A stretch of DNA of 32,873 nucleotides, taken from positions 1-32,873 of IMG/VR virus record IMGVR_UViG_3300042560_001833. One strand, 5' to 3'. The notes under the pieces are model-generated. The model worked only from the letters and a program-made list of their open reading frames with translations. It made no database searches and had not been told where the DNA came from. The stretch is from a virus. Positions 8,369 to 13,820 of this stretch are shown here, one piece after another. Made by a program: the position numbers and the translations under genes. Each line of letters begins with the position of its first letter. The first letter of the stretch is position 1.

Positions 8369-9406
8369 CTAGGTCAGCCCCCACAGTGTCGCGACAGTGC
8401 GCTGGTCGCTGTTTGACCCTTCGAAGTTGCCCGCCGACGCAGTCATCTGCACCGACGTGATCGTTTCAGTGTGGGAAGAATAGCCGCCCGTGCTCAACTG
8501 GCTCGAGTTGGACTGATTGGTGTTAGAGGATCGGTCAATCGACGACGGATTGTTCGCACCCTGCAACGAAAAGCACGTTCGCAAGTTCGTACCGTCGCCG
8601 TTGTCGACGTTCCATACTTCCCAACACTCGTAGGTAATGCCCGCAGAGATGGACGCTTGCGCTCCCAAGCCGACCTGCCGCCATGTGCCGCCACCAGGGC
8701 CTATGTTGAGGCGGGCGTACGCACCGTTCGAGGTCATCTGCCCGAGCATGTTGACCCGAATTGCCTTGTAGGCCGAAATGTTGGCCGAAAATGTCATACT
8801 GCTGACGTCCGAAGTCGGTTCCTGCTTCTCGATAAACACCCACCGGCCCGTCTGCGACACCGTATCCCACGCCGGGTTCGCCCCGGCGCCGTTCGTCTTA
8901 AGATATTGCCCGGACGTGCCCGGCGAGAGCTTCACGAAGTTCGTGCCGCTCCAGTACAGCACGTCTCCTTGGGCCAAAGTCAGGCCGGCGATGTCCGTCA
9001 GCCGGGCGTTGCTCGCCTGCTTGCCGGCCACCGTCGTCGTGAGCGCGTCCAATCCGCCCTGCGTCGCGAAATCCACGCCACCTTCAGCATTGATCAATGC
9101 TTTCAGCGCCGCTTCGTTCGCCACGGCCAGTAGCGACCGTGCGTAGGCGCTCAAATCCGTCGTCGCCGCAGCCGACGCGCCTGTGTAGTAGGCCATCTTG
9201 TCGGCCGCCACCGTCAGCGGCGTCAAAGCCGTCACCGCAGCCCCCGCGGCGCCCTGGTAGCTGAGCGAATTCCACGCGGTCGCCCCGTCGCCGAGCTTGA
9301 ATCGGTTCGTGTCCGTCTCAAAGCCGGGCTCGCCCTGCGCCAGAATCGGGTTCGCTGTCGTCCACTGGGCCGCCGTGCCGCGCCGAAGCTGAAGTTTTCG
9401 CGCCAT
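8369..9406 (-). CDS. Tail fibre protein, paralogue with Mtd-type N-terminal domain
   Basis: The 345-aa protein begins with a domain nearly matching its neighbour (KLQLRRGTAAQWTTANPILAQGEPG, then KLGDGATAWNSL). It continues with an A/L-rich shaft (about residues 55-165) containing the common fibre segment LYWSGTNFVKLSPGTSGQYLKTNG. The C-terminal 150 residues form a distinct beta-rich domain rich in S, N and T, likely the host-recognition tip. The start overlaps the stop of the fibre-anchor gene (TGATG at 9404-9408). Two fibre genes with the same head and different ends suggest a branched adsorption apparatus or alternative receptors. Confidence 0.85.
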   Translation of the reverse strand: MARKLQLRRGTAAQWTTANPILAQGEPGFETDTNRFKLGDGATAWNSLSYQGAAGAAVTALTPLTVAADKMAYYTGASAAATTDLSAYARSLLAVANEAALKALINAEGGVDFATQGGLDALTTTVAGKQASNARLTDIAGLTLAQGDVLYWSGTNFVKLSPGTSGQYLKTNGAGANPAWDTVSQTGRWVFIEKQEPTSDVSSMTFSANISAYKAIRVNMLGQMTSNGAYARLNIGPGGGTWRQVGLGAQASISAGITYECWEVWNVDNGDGTNLRTCFSLQGANNPSSIDRSSNTNQSNSSQLSTGGYSSHTETITSVQMTASAGNFEGSNSDQRTVATLWGLT

Positions 9407-9948
9407 CAGACACCCCCGCCGTCGAACGGATCCGTCGAAGTGTAGACGCTATCCGCCCTGCCGCCGTCGATCGCCGAAAGACCGGCGATAGCGTCAAGCG
9501 CGTCCTGCGCAACCACTTCCGCGGCTTCGCAAACCAGCCGGTCGGCCGTTGTCTGCGTCGCCTGCTCGCCGAAATTGAAGATGAAGCTCCACTTGCCGGC
9601 GGCCAGATCGTCGCCAAACGTGCCCGATGTGTGGTCTTCCTCGCAGAGATACATGCTGCCACCGAAAAGCACGTAGGCACTCTCGTTGTAGGCCAGCGCG
9701 GTTTCCCAGTTCGTCGGGGGCTGCAGTCCCGAAATGACCGCGGCGAGCTGGTCGTTGCCGACGGAGCCATTCGCGAGCCGGCCATCGTCGCGCTGGATGA
9801 GCGCAAGGCGAGCCCGAATCTCGTCCAGGGTCACTTTCGCGGCGTTGAATTCGTTGTCGACCTCGTCACCCGGCAATGGCGCAGTGGGCTGCAGCGCCTG
9901 GTAGTTCGTGAAGTTGTACTGCCGGTTGTATTCGACTGGTTGGGCCAT
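9406..9948 (-). CDS. Tail fibre anchor / head-proximal fibre protein
   Basis: The 180-aa protein starts MAQPVEYNRQYNFTNYQALQ and continues PLPGDEVDNEFNAAKVTLDEIRARLALIQRDDG. This N-terminal module is common in tail fibres of podovirus-like phages of alphaproteobacteria, where it attaches the fibre to the tail. Around residues 80-115 a short carbohydrate-binding-like strand pair is seen (WETALAYNESAYVLFGGSMYLCEED). Here the fibre is split, so this protein probably serves as the adaptor for the two downstream fibres. The upstream ribosome site is poor (GGGATCGGCG). Confidence 0.82.
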   Translation of the reverse strand: MAQPVEYNRQYNFTNYQALQPTAPLPGDEVDNEFNAAKVTLDEIRARLALIQRDDGRLANGSVGNDQLAAVISGLQPPTNWETALAYNESAYVLFGGSMYLCEEDHTSGTFGDDLAAGKWSFIFNFGEQATQTTADRLVCEAAEVVAQDALDAIAGLSAIDGGRADSVYTSTDPFDGGGV

Positions 9949-9991
9949 CGCCGATCCCGAAGACGCTACGCTCGGGCTGGAACCTACCGTG

Positions 9992-10060
9992 CTACGCGAT
10001 TTTTTGCAACATCATTCGCTTTTTGCCATTGACAACGGGCGGTTGTTCGGGCGTGGTCAT
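9992..10060 (-). CDS. 22-aa small ORF with strong ribosome site
   Basis: The peptide starts MTTPEQPPVVNGKK and ends MMLQKIA. The only strong support is the sequence AAAGGAGAA placed about 9 bases before the ATG at 10060, the best ribosome site in this part of the structural operon. It precedes the fibre-anchor gene by 43 bases. It could be a leader peptide, a small virion-associated peptide or a vestige. Longer frames that extend through the parS-like region exist but have poor composition and no ribosome site. Confidence 0.45.
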   Translation of the reverse strand: MTTPEQPPVVNGKKRMMLQKIA

Positions 10061-10102
10061 TGCGGGCTGTTCTCCTTTCCGGCCCCGGAGCGTCTCGCTC
10101 GG

Positions 10103-10141
10103 AACCCTCGGTGTTTGCGGAAGCGCCGGGGGTTTCTTTTT
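10103..10141 (+). terminator. Rho-independent terminator on the plus strand
   Basis: The arms 10103-10113 and 10124-10134 pair over 11 positions (two G-U), the loop is 10 bases, and the right arm runs into TTTCTTTTT. It is oriented for transcripts going left to right, although all nearby genes are on the minus strand. Confidence 0.6.
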
Positions 10142-10197
10142 GTCCGGATTTATACACCCACAGTTGATAAAAACGCCGATCGGCAAACCGGTGGGTG

Positions 10198-10237
10198 GGC
10201 TCTTCGGCGGGGTGCTGGCCCGGCTCTTCGGCGGGGT
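10198..10237. repeat. 16-bp direct repeat pair
   Basis: GGCTCTTCGGCGGGGT occurs at 10198-10213 and again at 10222-10237, that is with a 24-bp period. It lies 20 bp from the parS-like palindrome, so the two may belong to one protein-binding region. Confidence 0.7.
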
Positions 10238-10256
10238 TTTGCTCCGATCGAGCATA

Positions 10257-10272
10257 TGTTTCACGTGAAACT
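10257..10272. promoter_or_regulatory. parS: parS-like ParB binding site
   Basis: The sequence TGTTTCACGTGAAACT matches the widely conserved bacterial chromosomal parS palindrome (TGTTTCACGTGAAACA) at 15 of 16 positions. ParB loads at such sites as a CTP-dependent clamp. No parA or parB gene is seen in the window, so the likely partner is the ParB of the host. A single chance occurrence of a 15-of-16 match in 33 kb is very unlikely, although no functional proof exists. Confidence 0.7.
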
Positions 10273-10445
10273 GGCACGGTCCTTGCATGGTTACAGGATT
10301 TTGCCGGAATCCCAAATTTAGTAGATCAGCCTTGACGGTGAACGCACCGCGACGGCGCGGGACCGCCCCAGGGGCCGGGCGGCCGGCCGCTCGAGCGTGT
10401 CGAGCGCCAGCGCTCCGAGCGCGTTTAGCCTAAGCTAGGCTGTAT

Positions 10446-10877
10446 TTAGCCAAACTGAAACAAAGGATTAGCATCCCGATCGCCCGGATCCTGCTGCGCA
10501 CCAGGCTCGATCGTTAGTGCCTTGTCTGCTTTCGCCTGCTCGAGTCGTTCGATCATTTCGGCTAGCTCCTCGGCAGACATTTGCTCAAGCGGAGCATTAC
10601 TGCCGGCGCGGGAATTTTGGAACGTTTGTTCCGCAGATGGAACGGACATGCCAAAAATGGTACGCGCGGCACCAAGCCGGACTCTAGGGTCTGGCTCACT
10701 CAAAAGCTCGACAACGGTTTTCAAAGCCTTGGGCAGCAGGTCCGCAGTGAGCTTGCTGGCGAGGGCGGATAGCATCGCGTCGGGAAACTTAGGATGCTGC
10801 AGGAGATCGATCGCGCCATGCGGCAAGCCGAGCGATTCTGCCGCCTCGTTTGGTTCACGGCCGTCCAGGATCAACAT
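10446..10877 (-). CDS. terS: Probable terminase small subunit (TerS), N-terminus interrupted by an in-frame amber
   Basis: The 143-aa protein is helical. It has an N-terminal HTH-like segment (NEAAESLGLPHGAIDLLQHPKF), a HEAT-like core (PKALKTVVELLSEPDPRVRLGAARTIF) and a charged C-terminal helix (SAEELAEMIERLEQAKADKA). This is typical of small terminases, which bind the packaging site and feed DNA to TerL. The ATG at 10877 has no ribosome site. The same frame continues upstream through YDAPKRIVPFA to a TAG at 10911-10913 and beyond it to MKEKKRKMPV with ATG at 10943. The upstream part looks like genuine protein, so either the stop is recent, it is read through, or an internal start is used. 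TerS could also be another DNA-binding protein. Confidence 0.65.
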   Translation of the reverse strand: MLILDGREPNEAAESLGLPHGAIDLLQHPKFPDAMLSALASKLTADLLPKALKTVVELLSEPDPRVRLGAARTIFGMSVPSAEQTFQNSRAGSNAPLEQMSAEELAEMIERLEQAKADKALTIEPGAQQDPGDRDANPLFQFG

Positions 10878-10943
10878 GGCAAAAGGAACGATGCGTTTTG
10901 GCGCATCGTACTAAACCGGCATTTTTCGCTTTTTTTCCTTCAT

Positions 10944-11020
10944 GTGTAAATTCCCATTGACTATTGCGACGCCATGCTACATTGTACGCATCCAGAACGC
11001 AAAACCGAAAGGAAACGACA
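10944..11020 (+). promoter_or_regulatory. Divergent promoter region with TTGACTAT...CTACAT element
   Basis: TTGACT at 10957-10962 is followed, after 15 bases, by TACATT at 10978-10983 and the short dyad CTACATTGTA. The segment resembles the repressor promoter at 32338-32369 on the other strand (same TTGACTAT, TGCG and CTACAT blocks). The 15-base spacer is short for a sigma-70 promoter. A good ribosome site (GAAAGGAAAC) precedes the ATG at 11021. Confidence 0.5.
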
Positions 11021-11239
11021 ATGGCTGTTTTGAAAAGACTGTTCACCTGTAAGCCCGCAGAGGACGAAAGCGTTGACGCTGAGTACGTCCTCAATTCAAA
11101 TCCTGACATATCGATTCAGGTTTGCCCTTACGCCGGAGGCTATGCTGTCGGCAAATGGGTTGAATCAGAAGGCGCAATGTATGATTTAGGCACATTCACG
11201 TCGCTCGCAAGGGCGATGGAGATTGCGGTAACAGCATGA
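11021..11239 (+). CDS. Small protein of unknown function
   Basis: The 72-aa protein begins MAVLKRLFTCKPAEDESVDAE and has a compact mixed alpha/beta pattern (YVLNSNPDISIQVCPYAGGYAVGKWVES), ending in a helix. I do not recognise it. The start is chosen for its AAAGGAAAC ribosome site 4-5 bases upstream; a longer frame upstream overlaps the promoter. It is the first gene of a small plus-strand operon and overlaps the next by ATGA. A phage early-expressed protein acting on the host is possible, but nothing in the sequence shows it. Confidence 0.7.
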   Translation: MAVLKRLFTCKPAEDESVDAEYVLNSNPDISIQVCPYAGGYAVGKWVESEGAMYDLGTFTSLARAMEIAVTA

Positions 11240-11322
11240 TTGATCTCGCTCTCACCTTCACAATGGCCGGTCTAACCATCGGCTTTCTTAATCTGGCGCA
11301 TTGGCTGATTTTTCGCGCCTAG
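11236..11322 (+). CDS. 28-aa single-helix membrane peptide
   Basis: The ATG overlaps the upstream stop as ATGA. The peptide consists of one hydrophobic helix (LALTFTMAGLTIGFLNLAHWLIF) closed by RA. Overlap geometry and a clear transmembrane segment support it. The role is unknown. Confidence 0.5.
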   Translation: MIDLALTFTMAGLTIGFLNLAHWLIFRA

Positions 11323-11353
11323 ATTGTCGCAACAATAGGAAAGGAATCCCGCA

Positions 11354-11710
11354 ATGTCCGACATATACGAACAACACGACAAAGCCTTTCAAAATGTCTC
11401 CGCTTACGCAGTCCTGAAACAAGGCGCATTGATTGCCAAAGTGGCCTTCAAGTTTCCGCGCGATGGCGCTGGTCGCCTTCACTGCTATCTCCACTTCCCC
11501 GGCGTCCCGATGGTCCGTGGCCACGCGTCCGGCTACGGGTACGACAAGCGATCCGCCGCCATCGCGAGTGCCGCAAGCAAGGTGTCGGATCCGGAGCGCC
11601 GCTTGCTTGAGCACGCCCAAACCGCAATTCAAGCTATCGGAAACGATACTGGTAAGTATTGGGACAACAGACTCGCCGAATCCGGGTTTGAAATCATTCA
11701 AGTTGTCTGA
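11354..11710 (+). CDS. Conserved-looking phage protein of unknown function
   Basis: The 118-aa soluble protein has a good ribosome site (AGGAAAGGAA, about 7 bases before the ATG). The body contains beta-strands AYAVLKQGALIAKVAFKFPRDGAG and LHCYLHFPGVPMVRGHASGYGYDKRSAAIASAA, a pattern I associate with uncharacterised small phage and plasmid proteins, then a C-terminal helix. It has no catalytic motif. It lies 31 bases after the membrane peptide and is probably in the same transcript. Confidence 0.75.
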   Translation: MSDIYEQHDKAFQNVSAYAVLKQGALIAKVAFKFPRDGAGRLHCYLHFPGVPMVRGHASGYGYDKRSAAIASAASKVSDPERRLLEHAQTAIQAIGNDTGKYWDNRLAESGFEIIQVV

Positions 11711-11738
11711 TCTGTAGCAAACAAAGGAAAGACCGGCC

Positions 11739-11819
11739 ATGATAATCCTACTCGCCAAGCTTTTCCGCCTCTCCTGCATGCTCTTTTTTCTGGCGATCGT
11801 GATTCACGTTTGCACATAG
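11739..11819 (+). CDS. 26-aa membrane peptide
   Basis: Starts at ATG 11739, 11 bases after an AAAGGAAAG ribosome site. The whole peptide is a hydrophobic helix (ILLAKLFRLSCMLFFLAIVIHV) and it ends TAG at 11817-11819. The function is unknown. It is the second tiny membrane peptide in this operon. Confidence 0.5.
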   Translation: MIILLAKLFRLSCMLFFLAIVIHVCT

Positions 11820-11837
11820 CGCCGGGAGCTGCACCAA

Positions 11838-11876
11838 CACAAGCCGGCCGCCTGTACCATCGGGCGGTCGGCTTGA
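11838..11876 (+). other. Long hairpin without T-tract
   Basis: CAAGCCGGCCGCC pairs with GGCGGTCGGCTTG over 13 positions (one G-U), with a loop of about 13 bases, just after the 26-aa gene. No run of T follows, so it could be a mRNA stabiliser or a rho-type site rather than an intrinsic terminator. Downstream, GCATGCGT (11983-11990) and ACGCATGC (12016-12023) form a second inverted pair. A TTGACA box at about 11874 may start a promoter for the next gene. Confidence 0.45.
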
Positions 11877-12089
11877 CAGTCACACAACCGCATGCAATCG
11901 TCTGGATGGCCCTTAGAACGGCCGAAGCGACGGTTGCCCGATCCCCGATAGTCGGATCCCGTGTAGTGCATTTGTCCGGATGGCATGCGTGTATGTCCAA
12001 GGCTTGCGCCTAAAGACGCATGCGGCCGATCGCTTCGGTTTTCTAACGTCCGGACATCTACAAACCCTCTTAGAAACGGAAGCGAAACC

Positions 12090-12458
12090 ATGCCCCTGTT
12101 AAACAGTGAAAACGAAATACGGTTGCCTGTATCAGCAATCGCAACCTCCACAGGAATCGACTCGAACCGCCTACACCACTTGTGCCTGCTGAAAATGAAA
12201 GGCCTAAAAGCTTTGGGTCCGGTAACGCGCGTGCGCGGACTTGGGAAAACGGAAGTGATCTTTGAGCTAAACGAAACGCAAGCTTTGTACCTGTCGGAAG
12301 GGAAGCACACAAAGCGGATTAAACAGGCTTTCAGCCGCGCAAAACACGCGAAACTGTATTGGTTGCAAACCGAACGCTACGACGATGGGCGGTGGGAGAT
12401 CACCGGCCTTGTGCCGGAAGACGCCGCACTGGCGTTGCTGGCCAAACTATACCCGTAA
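12090..12458 (+). CDS. Putative Rha-like or regulatory phage protein
   Basis: The 122-aa protein starts MPLLNSENEIRLPVSAIATSTGIDSNRLHHLCLLK. Its middle reads EVIFELNETQALYLSEGKHTKRIKQAF, which resembles the core of phage antirepressor-type (Rha) domains, where 'LNxxQALYL' and a following basic helix recur. The C-terminal part differs from Rha proteins, so the family link is tentative. The start is preceded by ACGGAAGC. A terminator follows 22 bases after the stop. It could act on host or phage gene control. Confidence 0.6.
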   Translation: MPLLNSENEIRLPVSAIATSTGIDSNRLHHLCLLKMKGLKALGPVTRVRGLGKTEVIFELNETQALYLSEGKHTKRIKQAFSRAKHAKLYWLQTERYDDGRWEITGLVPEDAALALLAKLYP

Positions 12459-12480
12459 CACGCTCGATCACTCCAAAGCG

Positions 12481-12512
12481 AAGGCCGGCGCCACAAGCCG
12501 GCCTTTTCTTTT
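12481..12512 (+). terminator. Rho-independent terminator
   Basis: AAGGCCGGC (12481-12489) pairs perfectly with GCCGGCCTT (12497-12505), loop of 7, and the right arm leads into TTTTCTTTT. It ends the plus-strand operon before the convergent minus-strand gene. Confidence 0.9.
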
Positions 12513-12519
12513 GCGCCCG

Positions 12520-12672
12520 CTAACCCTTGCGCCTGCGCGCCAGGTAAAGCTCGAGCGCATATCCTATCATCGCGCTAAGTCCGAGCGCCGTCACCGCCGA
12601 AATGATTTCGAACTCGCCGCGCGCCCACTGCATAGCCACGACCACCAGCCCGACTGCCGCTCCGTACCGCAT
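12520..12672 (-). CDS. 50-aa two-helix membrane protein
   Basis: The start at 12672 is set by a strong GGGAGGT ribosome site. The peptide MRYGAAVGLVVVAMQW...ISAVTALGLSAMIGYALELYLARRRKG has two hydrophobic helices and a basic C-terminus. That topology is shared by small phage holins and by superinfection-exclusion proteins, but no lysis gene is adjacent, so no role is assigned. An upstream extension in the same frame reads across the 27-bp direct repeat and is not needed. Confidence 0.6.
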   Translation of the reverse strand: MRYGAAVGLVVVAMQWARGEFEIISAVTALGLSAMIGYALELYLARRRKG

Positions 12673-12683
12673 GCCTACCTCCC

Positions 12684-12738
12684 AAAATTTATTGGCCGGT
12701 CCATTAAGTCTGAAAATTATTGGCGAGTCCATTAAGTC
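12684..12738. repeat. Tandem 26/27-bp repeat between two minus-strand genes
   Basis: The segments 12684-12710 and 12713-12738 agree at 24 of 27 positions (one indel, two changes). One copy ends inside the stop codon of the upstream gene, and the other precedes the ribosome site of the membrane-protein gene. It may be an operator or a duplicated gene junction. Confidence 0.75.
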
Positions 12739-13474
12739 AGTCGATCGTGCGGTCGCTGCGCCGCCGTGGGGCTTGCAGCAGAGCGTGTTCTCGTAGTCTG
12801 GCCGGTATCCACAGATCGTCCGCTTCGTCGTAGCCAGCGGGCAACCTTGCCCACGGGGATGCCCTTTGCCACGCCACCAACGGGTAGGCATGCGCGAGCC
12901 ACAGCGGCAGCAGCTCGGAGTTATCGAGATCGTCGGCCTTCTTCCACAGCGTGACGATCTGCGCCTTATGGAAGCGCCACAGTCGATTGCGCCGGGCGAC
13001 TTCCTGCCATTCCGCGGCTTCGGCAGTAAGCCATGCCACCGATCCGGTCCCGTGTCCTATCACGCGCCTGTCGCCCGTGCGAACCAGTCCGATCGTCCAC
13101 ATGCGCTGAAGTTCGAACCACATATCCGCAAGGTCGGAATTGGCCGCCCACTCGTGATACCGCTTGCACAGCGTCGTGTACTGCAGTGCCTCGCCGATCT
13201 CCACGTCCTGCAGAATGATTTGCATCCATGGAACGCCGCGAGCATGCTGCTTGCGAGCCAGACTGGCCTCAAGCACCTTTGAATATTTCCGGACCTTATG
13301 TGCGTAGCGCTCGACCACTTCGCGATGTTGCTCGCGCCGACGCTGCGCCTCGATCACCCGCTCCAGCATACTCGCCTTCGGTTGCCTGACCTGGTTGATC
13401 CTGCGCGGCAGGCGGGTGAGGTTTTCAAGCGCCTCGCGTGCCAGGCGCGCTGCTTCGTTTTCTTCGTCTGCCAT
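12737..13474 (-). CDS. Unrecognised 245-aa charged helical protein
   Basis: The protein has a basic, arginine-rich coiled-coil-like N-terminal half (about residues 1-75: RRINQVRQPKASMLERVIEAQRRREQHREVVERYAHKVRKYSK) and a tryptophan-rich C-terminal half (AEWQEVARRNRLWRFHKAQIVTLWKKAD). It has no enzymatic motif. The start is supported by GAGGCGGG before the ATG at 13474. It lies downstream of the primase-helicase gene on the same strand and across the origin-like stretch, so a role in replication initiation or origin binding is attractive but unproven. Confidence 0.7.
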   Translation of the reverse strand: MADEENEAARLAREALENLTRLPRRINQVRQPKASMLERVIEAQRRREQHREVVERYAHKVRKYSKVLEASLARKQHARGVPWMQIILQDVEIGEALQYTTLCKRYHEWAANSDLADMWFELQRMWTIGLVRTGDRRVIGHGTGSVAWLTAEAAEWQEVARRNRLWRFHKAQIVTLWKKADDLDNSELLPLWLAHAYPLVAWQRASPWARLPAGYDEADDLWIPARLREHALLQAPRRRSDRTID

Positions 13475-13501
13475 CGCCCGCCTCTAAATAGCGACGCCCG
13501 T

Positions 13502-13540
13502 GGCGTATAGAGGGGCCGTACAGCCCCATATCTATACGCC
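13502..13540. other. Extended perfect hairpin upstream of the 245-aa gene
   Basis: The outer arms GGCGTATAGA (13502-13511) and TCTATACGCC (13531-13540) are perfect complements. An inner GGGGC (13512-13516) pairs with GCCCC (13523-13527). The adjoining CCTCTAGGGC can pair alternatively with the GAGGGGCC of the left arm. It could be a structured leader, an origin element or a terminator without T-run. Confidence 0.65.
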
Positions 13541-13820
13541 CTCTAGGGCTAGATATGCCGTTTTGACGTATTGAATTCATTTGTAAATCTGGTCTGACGC
13601 GATTCTGCCGCTAAGTGCCTTGAGCATTGATTCTAAATGGTTTTCCCACTCGGTACATTTTTTATACCCCCTCGTCACGCCTGACGTCTGACTAATTTTT
13701 CTGACGAATTTCCTGATTTATGGCAAAAAATCCAATGATTTCAATGCACGCAGAAAATCACGTAATTAGTCAGGGAAATTAGTCACGCCTCGTCACGCTC
13801 GCTTTCTGACGAATTTCCAT
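13541..13820. other. Candidate replication origin with iteron-like repeats
   Basis: No gene is seen in this A/T-rich stretch. TGAC(T/G)AATT occurs five times: direct at 13689, 13702 and 13807 (two as TGACGAATTTCC) and inverted at 13763-13772 and 13774-13785. GTCACGC occurs three times (13674, 13783, 13792). Between them are A/T-rich runs such as TTTTTTATACC and GGCAAAAAATCC. The last repeat ends two bases before the primase gene stop. Repeats plus A/T-rich DNA beside the replication helicase gene are the classical arrangement of iteron origins. Confidence 0.55.

Larger units (their letters stand above)
10061..10445. other. Gene-poor stretch between the small terminase and the fibre module
   Basis: No convincing gene is seen in this stretch. 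It holds a plus-strand hairpin terminator (10103-10141), a 16-bp direct repeat (10198-10213 and 10222-10237), a parS-like palindrome (10257-10272), and a very G/C-rich segment (about 10350-10440) with several short self-complementary runs just after the small terminase stop. Open frames across it are proline-rich in two frames and look like by-products of the repeats. Confidence 0.6.

Noticed and set aside
7304-9406. Diversity-generating retroelement suggested by Mtd-type fibre heads
   Set aside because: No reverse transcriptase gene or template/variable repeat pair was seen, and the distal domains do not look like C-type lectin variable ends.
10257-10290. Possible remnant of rsmG/gidB, because the frame across the palindrome reads VSRET as in host rsmG genes
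   Set aside because: VSRET is simply how a parS palindrome translates in that frame. No further rsmG similarity follows.
9984-10315. Proline- and glutamate-rich frames of 97 and 107 codons across the parS-like region
   Set aside because: No ribosome sites. The residues are created by the direct repeats and the palindrome. Only the last 22 codons of one frame have a good ribosome site and were kept.
10855-11109. Minus-strand 84-codon frame overlapping the promoter region
   Set aside because: It lies opposite the gene at 11021, which has a good ribosome site, and has no family pattern.
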